The notes below the pieces were generated by a model that searched no databases, was not told where the DNA came from, and saw nothing but the letters and a program-made list of their open reading frames with translations. From positions 35,412 through 99,411 of the forward strand of contig CAZXWN010000009.1 in the NCBI GenBank assembly GCA_964644695.1: DNA of 64,000 nucleotides, written 5' to 3'. Below, one piece after another: positions 46,001 through 53,737 of the stretch; positions within the stretch are counted from its first letter, which is position 1, and each line of letters opens with the position of its first letter. The translations under genes were made by a program, and so were the position numbers. This DNA is from CAZXWN01 sp964644695 [NCBI: uncultured bacterium] (lineage in GTDB: Bacteria; UBP4; UBA4092).

Positions 46001-46229
46001 ATCCGATGGGTCATATGATTTCTGGAGTGTGGGTGGACAGTTAATGGCTTCTGCCCAGTTCGGTGTTTTAACTCCGGGATATCATTACATTATTGGCCGG
46101 GGACGGAATCAGTATCATCAATTCCAGTTCTGTGCCAAGAACAGTCAGGCGGGAGTCTTGTCCTTCGAAGATATGGACTTTATTCGGGATATGGATGATC
46201 CATATTATGGGGACAGTGAAAATTATTAA
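43011..46229 (+). CDS. Giant exported SBBP beta-propeller protein with shared C-terminal module
   Basis: The ATG at 43011 is chosen because GGAGG lies 8 nt upstream; the ATG at 42996 overlaps that site. The 1,072-residue product has a signal peptide (MKIWVLGCLVTLLFLATSVHA). About eight SBBP-type propeller repeats follow (residues ~25-460), each reading like WSTYLGGSxxDxAYGIAVD..GNVFVSGYT.S.GW. The second half, encoded by 44630-46229, aligns with the C terminus of the PKD protein at 24310-27975. Shared segments include NTWYIARMRV, IEGHLFHFCGI and DSYDFWSVGGQ-like strings. An extracellular or surface location is likely. Confidence 0.75.
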   Translation: MVRMKIWVLGCLVTLLFLATSVHAIPAATIMWSSYFGDTTEDGGGVGVDTSGNLYYIGETYAGWSSGATGGDVFVVKVNPSGATTWNVLVGGVNDECMNNATLDAAGNVYIVGDTLSAGWIKNGYDTTYNGGSDWGDGYVMKISPTGTVLWSSYIGGAGEDGAYGVAVDSAGNVFVSGHTQSSGWAKNGYDTTFNGGTWDGYLAKFNSSGNMLWSTYIGGSADEEGGWVTVDKAGNAYMTGVTASSGWTSLGTYVGGVSDAYIAKVNANGSLGWTKCYGGNNDDRGHGIAIDPTDTYLYLSGRTKSAGGWIVGYYDSNYSNHDAFVLKLKASNGAYQWGTYLGGDQEDEAYGLAVNKNGDVFVCGYTQSADWTSMGPDTSINGQDDGFVAKLSSSGSLVWSTYLGGSNNDHAYRIVVTDDSKVFVSGYTYSAGWTVDGFDTDLGGASDGFVVKINDYYVGGLQINISPREAVLAGGKWGYGYEPEWHDSGELRDSMIAGFHEITLKPLPGWISSTSYNLFNDIIVSSNATVVRTLGYERVLPDLKLYVGESLPKAFLLSDYGYGVTSTYALNNFLGLVGLSGDTIQQSAYSLATSGVNTLRYDHCGIKDSNYAVKYSTYKMDKLPKVGISPNQTIQLNIARYCHDSSGPAIPPTFGSSGALWVEDTTKISASWLDDSTIQITANGSFNGVAPITITAGTGDETDVDREKLNVYCNLLTVGQITVNANLSAFGTELMEGYNTMPTVGFVDSIADPEGTVAQGLMALSFYTTQQVIKITPNLSNAVNYESNTWYIARMRVYSPNYESSIEGHLFHFCGIPGSASTVDLSANILFGLTSTWTWIEAPLYATSSSQGFPQIIFKNGNNLGTVFIDDIQIIKASPDIMDSGRGNINYRFPYRFVDSLSDLALGWSTTEPYPGLTYLASLSASSGKLNVNFAGAGADMNQKGMKLTATKTTGGVITPVSNRDYEVGMKLYMNMESGIFNSYDSIILQACYGVPSDGSYDFWSVGGQLMASAQFGVLTPGYHYIIGRGRNQYHQFQFCAKNSQAGVLSFEDMDFIRDMDDPYYGDSENY

Positions 46230-46260
46230 GTTATAAAAATCAAAATGCTCACTGCAAAAT

Positions 46261-46292
46261 AAAGCGGTTGTCGTCAGGCAGCCGCTTTATTT
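46261..46292 (+). terminator. Probable terminator after the SBBP gene
   Basis: AAAGCGGTTG-TCGTCAGG-CAGCCGCTTT (10-bp stem, one wobble pair), followed by ATTTAT. Confidence 0.6.
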
Positions 46293-46332
46293 ATGCCGCA
46301 GAAACCAGGTCATTCCGTGATTTTGACGAATC

Positions 46333-46372
46333 ATCCACGGAGTTGGTCGGAGCAGCTCCGTGGGTGCTTCGA
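46333..46372 (+). repeat. Dispersed hairpin repeat, copy 3
   Basis: ATCCACGGAGTTGGTCGGAG followed by CAGCTCCGTGGGTGCTTCG; CCACGGAG pairs with CTCCGTGG. It lies between the SBBP gene terminator and the rnpB promoter. Confidence 0.7.
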
Positions 46373-46438
46373 TAGTCGAGGAGAAATCAAATGGTTACAG
46401 GAGGTCTTATCCAAAACGATAAAAAAGGATAGATTTGA

Positions 46439-46468
46439 TTGACAGTATCTCGAGATTCAACCGATAAT
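46439..46468 (+). promoter_or_regulatory. Promoter of rnpB
   Basis: Consensus TTGACA (46439-46444), 18-bp spacer, GATAAT (46463-46468). The predicted start falls at about 46475, matching the first paired bases of RNase P RNA. Confidence 0.8.
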
Positions 46469-46476
46469 GAAAACAT

Positions 46477-46954
46477 AGAGTTGAGACTTGCCAGGTGATC
46501 GCGTCAGTGGATTTGTCCAAGTTCTGAAACAGGAACTGAAGACCCCACTGCCGAGGAAAGTCCGGGCTCCAGTGGGCAGGGTGGTCGGCAACACCGACCC
46601 TTCCCCCGGTAATAAGGGGAAGAGGGCCAGTGCCACAGAGACTATACCGCCTCCTCCGGCCTTTAGTGGCATTACGTGAGGAGGTAAGGGTGAAAAGGCG
46701 GGGTAAGAGCCCACCGGGCTGGCAGTGATGTCAGTTGCATGGTAAACCCCACCCGGAGCAAGATCGAATAGGGAAGTTCGGGGATACGATTCAGGATACC
46801 TTCACAGGCGTCCGAAAATTCCCCACCGGTCTGCCCGACCGGAAACTTCCGGGTTGATTGCTAGACTGGAACAGCAATGTTCCGGCGAGAGGAATGATCA
46901 CCACCCCGAAACATTCGGGGGAACAGAACCCGGCTTATAAGCAAGTCTCAGCTC
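46477..46954 (+). ncRNA. rnpB: RNase P RNA (bacterial type A)
   Basis: The universally conserved elements are all present and in order: GAGGAAAGTCCGGGCTCC (about 46552-46569), ACAGAGA, the AAAAGGCGGGGTAAGAGCCCACCGG region, GGTAAACCCCACCCGGAGCAA, AGAGGAATGATCACC and the closing ACAGAACCCGGCTTA. Helix P1 is formed by TGAGACTTGC (46482-46491) and GCAAGTCTCA (46941-46950), extended by AGAG/CTCT. The catalytic RNA processes tRNA precursors together with RnpA. It has its own promoter. No clear terminator was seen downstream. Confidence 0.95.
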
Positions 46955-46989
46955 TATTATTTATGAGTAAATTCCCAGGAAAGTCTATC

Positions 46990-47304
46990 CTAACTTACCC
47001 ATTTAAGGCCGATTAACCCACCTAGAATCATCACCAGGAAGAATATTCTGGAAAAATAGGCAGGATCCCCTAACCAGAGTATTCCAATCACTGCGGTCCC
47101 TATAGCTCCGATTCCTGTCCATACCGCGTAGGCTGTACCCAGAGGCAGGTTTTTTAAGGCAAAGGAAAGAAAGACGAAGGAGATAATCATGCCGAGAATG
47201 GTAATCACGGTCGGGAGAGGTTTTGTGAATCCCAACGATAGTTTCATGGCAACTGCCCAGACCACTTCAAACAGACCCGCAATAAGTAAGTACCACCATG
47301 CCAT
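46990..47304 (-). CDS. SMR family transporter, SugE/Gdx type (probable guanidinium exporter)
   Basis: This 104-residue protein has four membrane helices. GLFEVVWAVAMKLSLGFT carries the central Glu and the Trp typical of the Gdx (SugE) branch rather than EmrE. GTAYAVWTGIGAIGTAVIG is the conserved helix-3 motif. Gdx proteins are antiparallel dimers exchanging guanidinium for protons. No guanidine riboswitch was recognised upstream, so the substrate remains an inference. It lies just after rnpB on the opposite strand. Confidence 0.85.
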   Translation of the reverse strand: MAWWYLLIAGLFEVVWAVAMKLSLGFTKPLPTVITILGMIISFVFLSFALKNLPLGTAYAVWTGIGAIGTAVIGILWLGDPAYFSRIFFLVMILGGLIGLKWVS

Positions 47305-47354
47305 GATGACCTCCAGAAAATATTGAGATGATGACTGTCTAATGCTAGAAAGTA

Positions 47355-47393
47355 TTATAACGGAACCCCGAATGGTTCAGGATTCCGTTATAA
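47355..47393 (-). terminator. Probable terminator after the GHL10 gene
   Basis: TTATAACGGAA (47355-47365) and TTCCGTTATAA (47383-47393) form an 11-bp perfect stem. The tail is only moderately T-rich, so strength is uncertain. Confidence 0.6.
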
Positions 47394-47418
47394 GAATGAA
47401 TGAGTTTGTCGGGATTAT

Positions 47419-49428
47419 TTATTCTGCTTCAAAGGACCATACTTCCACGGGAACCGCCGTGCCTGCATTCAGGTCCTTGGTTTGTACACCCTCAGTGATG
47501 GGTTTGGTCATAACCCATGTTTCCGACATAATAATGGCGTTGGTCAGAGGATGCCGGACATTCATAGTGTAAATCCCCACGGGTAAATCAATAAAGGCAT
47601 AATAACCGGTAATGTCTGATTTACAGGTGTAAGTCAGTCCGTTATTTTGATTAATCAACTCCACGGTGGCTTTATAAATCTTACCGGGGGACTTCAGTCC
47701 ATTGAAATAGGGTTTGGGTCCGGCAATCTCAGGCGAACAGGAGATATGTCCTTTTAATATTCCAGTGGAGGTACTTGTTGTCCATGGCATGGCGGGTACG
47801 TTTGCTTTCTTTTGGAAAAAAGAGATTGTTAGTGCAGAAAAGAAAACATCGTTGGAAACGCCATCACTGTTGGTTGCCTGATAATCATATAAAACAAGAC
47901 CTTTGGCCTTTGATGAGTAGCGTGAGTAGGATAACTGGGACATGGTGCTGGTAACGGAGTTCAGATAAACACCAGGGCCAATCCAGGCATGGCGGTTATA
48001 GGATGAGTTTACGGCAAAGTCAGACCACCGTCGATAATCAATATATTGAGTGGCATTTGCCTCACGGAAATAGTTCATCGGGAGGCAGGCATCCAGATAA
48101 CCTTTTTTCATCCAGGTATGCCAGTCCTGATACACACTATAGTATGGGCGGGTACTCTCAAATCCTGGATTGGGTCCGGGACTCCAGGTAATCAAAGCCC
48201 CTGAGATAACGACTTTGGGATTACAGGCTTTCATTTCAGCGTAGAGTTTTCGAGCCAGGTCAGTTACTCTGTCCCGCCGCCACTGATTCCAGTTATCGTC
48301 ATCATTGGTAGAGGGAGCTGCATACCCATATTCCTCGGCAAACCATGTGGTCGCCACCGTATTGTATCCGGCATTACTGGCGAGGTGCCGGAAATAATCA
48401 TAGGACACTCCATCCATCGTTGGATAATTTGAAACCGCCGAAGTATAAACAGACACCAGATAATTAATGGCTTCGGGATGGCCCGGGTCATAGACATAAG
48501 TGTTTTCGACAATCATTGAACCGGTGTTGGTTCGGGTGAACCAGGTGGACATTTGGGAGGTGGGATAATCCGTCCGGCCATATACACTGCCATCGACTTT
48601 CCACCCGCGCATGGTCACCATCCATCCGTGAACACCGATATATTGTTTTCCATTGCTGGTGTCGTGGCACAGAGACAGGAGTGTTGAAAGGATGTCAAAC
48701 TGGGGAGGGGTTATATTATCAGCCCAGGGTTCCAGGGGAGATTTATAGTAGGCGTCGGAGATTTTTCGGATTTCCGGGATGATGGTGTTGAAGTTATACT
48801 TGCGGGCATCATTTACTAAAGTGGAACATTGTGAGGCCGACAACATTCCTGAATTCCAGGACTCTATCCAAAATCCTCTGACTTCGGGAGTGGTATCCAT
48901 GCTGATGGGAGGTTGTCCACCCCCTGTGGTGGTTGTGGAAACAGAAACAACAAAACGAACGGCATCGGCCATAATGACTTTTGTATTCAATGAACTGTTA
49001 TTGTCCAGTTGAATGGAACCGGTACTTCCGGAGGAAAAGGGGAATGTTCCCAGCTTCACCCATTGTTTACCAGTTACCTGTTGGTCTATCCGTAATGTCG
49101 TTGCCCCACCCTGATAATTTATGGTGTAGGAAGCATCCGCGGCCCGGTTTGTTCCATTAACATACCAGGTATAAACATCATAAGTGGTGCTTGCGGGCAG
49201 GGTAGGACGAAATTCACTTTTGGCTGTTGCTGCGATAGTGGTGGTAAAGGCGTAGTGATAATTAGTTCCCCAATATCCACTGTATGTTCCCGTAAGCCAG
49301 GAACCGCTTAACACAGTAAAGCCGCTGTCCGTATTATCGACAATCACTTCCTGTGTGCTTCCAACACTTACCATCAACAAACACAATACAATACTCAGAC
49401 ATATCCGTTCCACAATACGACAACACAT
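47419..49428 (-). CDS. Exported GHL10 (DUF187) glycoside-hydrolase-like protein
   Basis: The ATG at 49428 has GGAGG 8 nt upstream. The 669-residue product has a signal peptide (IVERICLSIVLCLLMVSVGS). An N-terminal golvesin/Xly-type beta domain (about 25-165) contains VDNTDSGFTVLSGSW. A GHL10 (beta/alpha)8 domain follows (about 175-490: EVRGFWIESWNSGML, PEIRKISDAYYKSPLEPW, DGVSYDYFRH, and LPMNYFRE late). Then comes a carboxypeptidase-regulatory-like beta domain (TGYYAFIDLPVGIYTMNVRH). It ends in VPVEVWSFEAE, like the DUF4434 protein at the left edge. It probably cleaves an extracellular polysaccharide; specificity is unknown. Confidence 0.8.
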   Translation of the reverse strand: MCCRIVERICLSIVLCLLMVSVGSTQEVIVDNTDSGFTVLSGSWLTGTYSGYWGTNYHYAFTTTIAATAKSEFRPTLPASTTYDVYTWYVNGTNRAADASYTINYQGGATTLRIDQQVTGKQWVKLGTFPFSSGSTGSIQLDNNSSLNTKVIMADAVRFVVSVSTTTTGGGQPPISMDTTPEVRGFWIESWNSGMLSASQCSTLVNDARKYNFNTIIPEIRKISDAYYKSPLEPWADNITPPQFDILSTLLSLCHDTSNGKQYIGVHGWMVTMRGWKVDGSVYGRTDYPTSQMSTWFTRTNTGSMIVENTYVYDPGHPEAINYLVSVYTSAVSNYPTMDGVSYDYFRHLASNAGYNTVATTWFAEEYGYAAPSTNDDDNWNQWRRDRVTDLARKLYAEMKACNPKVVISGALITWSPGPNPGFESTRPYYSVYQDWHTWMKKGYLDACLPMNYFREANATQYIDYRRWSDFAVNSSYNRHAWIGPGVYLNSVTSTMSQLSYSRYSSKAKGLVLYDYQATNSDGVSNDVFFSALTISFFQKKANVPAMPWTTSTSTGILKGHISCSPEIAGPKPYFNGLKSPGKIYKATVELINQNNGLTYTCKSDITGYYAFIDLPVGIYTMNVRHPLTNAIIMSETWVMTKPITEGVQTKDLNAGTAVPVEVWSFEAE

Positions 49429-49559
49429 CACACGATCCTCCAAAACGACACGCTACATTTGCACTCCAAGATTTTACTGTATTTATGGATTTTTGCCAAC
49501 AATGAATACTTTTTGATAATCATTGTCCTGTGTGATGTCAAGATAAATTGAGAGGTGGA

Positions 49560-50237
49560 TTAGCCGTTTATGAATTTATAGATTTTCTTGTCCTCGGCGG
49601 CGGGATTAAGTCTGTGTATGTGTTGCGCTATTTTATTGAAGGCATCCTGTTTAGATATTGTGGCGGCTTTTTTGAAGACATCTTTCCCAAAAAAATCTTC
49701 TGTGATACAGAACACCGTGGAGGGCCATCCATACTCGCTTCCTCCCCAGGAGGTTTTCCTTGCTCTGCCGCACATGGTAAGAAACATCTTCATTTGGAGC
49801 TCCACCAGTGCTCCCTCAAACCGGGAATTATCTTCCTTCGAAAATTCACCTAACCGCTTAATCAAGTGCAGCGGAAGCGCTCCCTCCTGGCGGATAACCT
49901 CATACACTCTCTTGGCATAATGACTGACTGTCCCTGACAAATACGCGTCATCAAAACTATTCTCCTGCCGGCGAACGGCCAGGAAATAGGGGTACCAGTC
50001 TTTCGTGATATATCCACTTTTACGGAAGAAGAGTTTCGCATAAGCGATATCGTTACGCTCATCCAATACGCGTATCCGCCATTCCCAGGGGTCTGTATCA
50101 AGGTCATTAGTATGCCATTGAACATCTTCTCCGAATGAGGAACACAGTGAGAAGATCCCTTCACTATTGGGTCCGCCGACTGAGAACCCCGTCTTTAGCA
50201 GGGCTTTTGTGAAATCGTTGAAGTTATTTATTATCAT
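49560..50237 (-). CDS. AlkZ-related protein
   Basis: This 225-residue cytoplasmic protein has the pattern I recall for the family labelled AlkZ-related: DPWEWRIRVLDERNDIAYAK, FFRKSGYITKDWYPYFLAVRR, an internal FEGALVELQMKMFLTMCG helix and GGSEYGWPSTVF. True AlkZ is an interstrand-crosslink glycosylase, but these shorter relatives are uncharacterised and may not act on DNA. No partner genes are evident. The ribosome-binding site is weak. It is monocistronic. Confidence 0.5.
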   Translation of the reverse strand: MIINNFNDFTKALLKTGFSVGGPNSEGIFSLCSSFGEDVQWHTNDLDTDPWEWRIRVLDERNDIAYAKLFFRKSGYITKDWYPYFLAVRRQENSFDDAYLSGTVSHYAKRVYEVIRQEGALPLHLIKRLGEFSKEDNSRFEGALVELQMKMFLTMCGRARKTSWGGSEYGWPSTVFCITEDFFGKDVFKKAATISKQDAFNKIAQHIHRLNPAAEDKKIYKFING

Positions 50238-50315
50238 GGTGCGTCCAGTGTTTGATTTTTGAAATTCACTTCTATGAGTCTTATGTTTATATCACAGGAA
50301 GATATATCCAGGAAT

Positions 50316-50345
50316 GAAAAACCCCCGATCATCGCTGACCGAGGG
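50316..50345 (-). terminator. Terminator of the pil operon
   Basis: On the minus strand CCCTCGGTCA-GCGA-TGATCGGGGG forms a 10-bp stem (two wobble pairs), followed by a TTTTT tail. It lies after the secretin gene. Confidence 0.85.
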
Positions 50346-50365
50346 TTCGTAAAATAATCGTGAGC

Positions 50366-52306
50366 TTATTGGAATACCGGTGGGGGTACTGGTTGAACCG
50401 GAGTCGGTTTTACTGGTTGTCCATCATTTGAATTATCCATGATTTTGTTGAGCGGGGGATTGTCCTGAGGAGTTTCTCCACTCATGGTGTCCGTATTGGT
50501 GGTTGCAGAGTCCTCTGGGTTTTCCAATAGACCGACAGGACGTTTCTTCTTTTTCTTATCAAGACTGGCTTTATCATCGTCATACATCAGTTTCTTGGCA
50601 CGATAAGCATCGGGGTACAGTTTCTCAGCTTCTTCCTGTGAGCCCTGTACAACATGCGGGGTAATGAAGAGTAACAGATTGCGTTTATTTTTGGCGTTGC
50701 TTCGGCTGCCGAAGAGGCTCTTTCCAACGAAAGGAATATTTTCCAGGAAGGGGATTCCTGAACCGGATTCAGTTTTGGACTTGCTTACCAGACCACCGAT
50801 GACAACTGTCTCATTGTTCTTAGCCTGGATGATTGTATCTGCTTTGGAGGTTGTGGTTTTTACGCCAGTGAATGTGTTTCCAGAAGACCCTGTATTCAAG
50901 GTAACTGGGTCTGCGGCCGTATTCTCAAGGGTGATTTCCAGATTGATGACTCCATCTGCATTGATGTGCGGCTTTACCTTTAACTTGATACCATATTCCT
51001 GGGACGTTTGGGTGTAATACTGTTGTTGGGTGGTCACTCCATTGCTGGTATATGGTTGTGTGTAGAGGGTCGTATAGGGCTGAGTACCACCGACCAGGAA
51101 GTTTGCGGTTTCGTCATTCTTAACCATAATTCGGGGACTGGCCAGCAGCTCCGTATTAGCGCCGAGCTTACTGGAGGCTTTCGCTGTCGCTGAAAGGTTG
51201 AAGTTCACCAGGGACGTATTATGATCGTAGTAGTTTCTGAAGGCTTCCCCAAAGTTCCAGTTTTTGATGGGTAGTAGAATGTTGGCCGCAGAGGCTTGGG
51301 ACAGTGCGAATCCTCCACCGTAAGACCAGTCAATACCCAGTTCAAGGCTCTTTTGATAGTCCATGTCCACAATCTCAGCCTCAATGTAAACGATTCGGTT
51401 TGGTTGGTCGAGTGCGGCAATAACCTTTTCAATTCGGTCTAAATTGGAGGGGATATCATCGACAACAATACGGCTATTGCGTTTATCCGCTTTGATATAG
51501 CCTTTTTTAGTGATGAGATCCTTAATGGCAGCTTCGATGTCTTCCGGCTTAGCATACCGGATTTCGAAGACTTCCATCATGGTTTTTACATCGAGAGTTT
51601 TGATGAGCTTTTTGATTTTCTCAAGAATCGTGGGGATGTCGGTAATGATTAATGAATTAGTTCTTTCATCAAGCTGAATCTCCCCTTTAGCGCTTTTGAT
51701 TTTCTCCACCAACGTTTTTACATCGGAAGCTATTGCGTACTGGAGAGGGAATATTTCGACATCGAGAGGAACATCCAGGCTCTGAATAGCGGCTTCAATG
51801 CGGGCCAGATTCTCAGGTGTATCGGTTATTTGGAGGAGGTTTGTCCGTTCATCTTTAGTTATTTTGCCGGCCGATGACAGCATGGACTGGATGGTGTTTT
51901 GGATGTCGCTGGCATTGGTGTTTTGTATGTACACCACCTTGGTGATAACATTCCCCTTCATGTACTCGTCGTATTCCGCCTTGGTCATAATTGTGATGGT
52001 GTTATCCTTGCGGATCCATGTCCAACCATTAGGACTGGTGATGGAATCGAGAGCTTCTTCCAAAGAGGCTTTCGTTAATGCCACATTTACATTTCCCGTA
52101 GCGCCCTTGCTGGCTACTACACCGACACCAAAAGTATCGCCGATGATGCTAAGCAGGTTATTTAAGGGTTGGTCGGACAAGGTCAGAGTTAATGCCGGCG
52201 GTTCCTGTGCCATGACAGGCTGGACCACCACGGTGCCCAAGGCTATCAGGACAGCACACAGGATAAAGGTCACTCCCTGACGTTTGATAGTTTCATATAA
52301 ATTCAT
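50366..52306 (-). CDS. pilQ: Type IV pilus / type II-like secretin (PilQ/GspD family)
   Basis: The ATG at 52306 has GGAGG 8 nt upstream. The 646-residue product has a signal peptide (FILCAVLIALGTVVVQPVMA). An STN/N0 domain (about 45-110) precedes three secretin N-type repeats (VVYIQNTNASDIQNTIQSML, PLQYAIASDVKTLVEKIK, EIRYAKPEDIEAAIKDLI). The secretin barrel follows (about 315-575: VEAEIVDMDYQKSLELGIDW, LASPRIMVKNDETANFLVGG, TVVIGGLVSKSKTESGSGIP). The C-terminal tail is Pro-rich. It forms the outer-membrane pore. It is the last gene of the pilMN-O-P operon. Confidence 0.9.
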   Translation of the reverse strand: MNLYETIKRQGVTFILCAVLIALGTVVVQPVMAQEPPALTLTLSDQPLNNLLSIIGDTFGVGVVASKGATGNVNVALTKASLEEALDSITSPNGWTWIRKDNTITIMTKAEYDEYMKGNVITKVVYIQNTNASDIQNTIQSMLSSAGKITKDERTNLLQITDTPENLARIEAAIQSLDVPLDVEIFPLQYAIASDVKTLVEKIKSAKGEIQLDERTNSLIITDIPTILEKIKKLIKTLDVKTMMEVFEIRYAKPEDIEAAIKDLITKKGYIKADKRNSRIVVDDIPSNLDRIEKVIAALDQPNRIVYIEAEIVDMDYQKSLELGIDWSYGGGFALSQASAANILLPIKNWNFGEAFRNYYDHNTSLVNFNLSATAKASSKLGANTELLASPRIMVKNDETANFLVGGTQPYTTLYTQPYTSNGVTTQQQYYTQTSQEYGIKLKVKPHINADGVINLEITLENTAADPVTLNTGSSGNTFTGVKTTTSKADTIIQAKNNETVVIGGLVSKSKTESGSGIPFLENIPFVGKSLFGSRSNAKNKRNLLLFITPHVVQGSQEEAEKLYPDAYRAKKLMYDDDKASLDKKKKKRPVGLLENPEDSATTNTDTMSGETPQDNPPLNKIMDNSNDGQPVKPTPVQPVPPPVFQ

Positions 52307-52366
52307 CCGTATTTCCTCCAACGGTACTTATTTCCGGTCTCTTTGAATAAGGACAGCTTTACCTGA

Positions 52367-53164
52367 TTAGGGCGTTAACTCCTGGGACATGCTGCCGTAT
52401 TGCATGATCACTTTATTTTGTAATACTTGTTTAACGGTGACGTGTTGTAACACTTCACCCTCTTTGACTTTGTGACTCCTGTTATCGCCTGTAATAATAA
52501 AGGCTGTCTTCAAACCAGGAACTGTTCCTTTGAGTTTCCATCCGCCAATCATCTGAGAAATAGGCATCAGGGAGACGGTTCGAGATTCGTCTGGATTTTT
52601 GGTGTTAACAACTAATACCTGGTTTTTATCCTTCTCGATAGACTTAATCAGAACTTTATCGATTAGTTCGCCGGCACGGACCTCATGTTGCTGACTACGG
52701 AAGTCCTGAATCAGCGCCACTCCATCATTAGAGATTTCCCAAAGAACCCAGTTTCTGGTCATAACATCCAGGGTTTCCCGTGGCGGTGGAGGGGGTGGGG
52801 GTGGAGCAATCAGCAGGGAGAACATATCTCTTTGTCCAATCCCCTGATGGTAATTCTGAGTATCCCGGCTGTATTCAGTAAATTCGACATCGGTTTCATT
52901 GGTGGGCCGAATCACACCCGAAGTGACAGCGCTGATATTCACCACAGCACCGTTGGCCAGAGTCGTCATATTACTTAAGGCTCCGGTGGTCAATTTACTC
53001 AGAGTCGAAGTAGTATCTTGTGCCAGAGTGGACAGTTTCTTCCGTTTCTTAGGTCGATTCGCCGTTGTGTCCATGGGCCAGAACAGATAGACCCCGACAA
53101 CGACCAGCAGGAGCACAGCCAGTATTAAGGTGAGGACGATGTATTTACGGTTTTGAGGCATCAT
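52367..53164 (-). CDS. PilP/GspC-like pilus assembly protein
   Basis: This 265-residue protein has one N-terminal membrane helix (IVLTLILAVLLLVVVGVYLF), a Thr-rich periplasmic spacer, and GQRDMFSLL, which resembles the start of GspC homology regions. An eight-proline stretch is followed by two small beta domains (about 120-265). The architecture fits an inner-membrane linker to the secretin (PilP/GspC role); sequence identity to PilP is low. Its ATG overlaps the pilO stop. The proline run is a likely rigid hinge. Confidence 0.65.
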   Translation of the reverse strand: MMPQNRKYIVLTLILAVLLLVVVGVYLFWPMDTTANRPKKRKKLSTLAQDTTSTLSKLTTGALSNMTTLANGAVVNISAVTSGVIRPTNETDVEFTEYSRDTQNYHQGIGQRDMFSLLIAPPPPPPPPRETLDVMTRNWVLWEISNDGVALIQDFRSQQHEVRAGELIDKVLIKSIEKDKNQVLVVNTKNPDESRTVSLMPISQMIGGWKLKGTVPGLKTAFIITGDNRSHKVKEGEVLQHVTVKQVLQNKVIMQYGSMSQELTP

Positions 53165-53733
53165 TTCGCGGTTACATCCTCTTTTTTCTCAATAACCTTC
53201 CCCATCCGCAGTGAGGTTTGCAAGGTTGGATTCTTCGCCGCTTTCGCTTTGGTGGATATGGCCAGATAATCAATATAAAGGCCATGTTCCTGAACGGATT
53301 GCAGGAAATCCCCCACCGTGCGTAAATCCGAATCAAATGCGACTTGCAGGGAGTAGGCCTGATAATTGGTCTTGGATATTTTCTTTCTTAGAACTGGATC
53401 CATTCGGGTATATTGGGTGTTGGCTTCCTTTTGCATTTCTTCAGCCTGGAGCAGCATCGTGTCTTCCGGCCGGGCATTGGGGTCTTTCAGCCGGATAGCC
53501 TTTTGATACTGATCAAAATCAGCCCGAATCGTCTTTTCATCCTTGATTAAGGATTTAATCTTCTTTAGTTCAGCTTTTTTCTGATTCAGCTTTGTTGTCG
53601 TCAGATTCCACTGTTCCCAAAGAGGCCAAATCCCCATATTAAAGATGATATAGAACAGAACAACGGCAACGGTCATGAAGAAAAGCCGTTTTTCTTTTTG
53701 TGTTTTAAATAACCGGTTGAGAAGTTCGTTCAT
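53161..53733 (-). CDS. pilO: Type IV pilus inner-membrane protein PilO
   Basis: The start at 53733 lies 4 nt after the pilMN stop, with GGAGGAG upstream. The 190-residue product has a membrane helix (LFFMTVAVVLFYIIFNMGIW). A coiled coil follows (LTTKLNQKKAELKKIKSLIK) and then a ferredoxin-like periplasmic domain ending VGDFLQSVQEHGLYIDYLAI, the typical PilO pattern. It pairs with PilN in the alignment complex. Confidence 0.85.
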   Translation of the reverse strand: MNELLNRLFKTQKEKRLFFMTVAVVLFYIIFNMGIWPLWEQWNLTTTKLNQKKAELKKIKSLIKDEKTIRADFDQYQKAIRLKDPNARPEDTMLLQAEEMQKEANTQYTRMDPVLRKKISKTNYQAYSLQVAFDSDLRTVGDFLQSVQEHGLYIDYLAISTKAKAAKNPTLQTSLRMGKVIEKKEDVTAK

Positions 53734-53737
53734 AATA

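Noticed and set aside
46457-46714. Open frames on both strands inside 46457-46714
   Set aside because: They overlap the conserved core of RNase P RNA; the region is a structural RNA, not protein-coding.
47355-47393. The palindrome as a site-specific recombination or att site
   Set aside because: Its position just after a stop codon and its simple hairpin form fit a terminator; no integrase gene is near.
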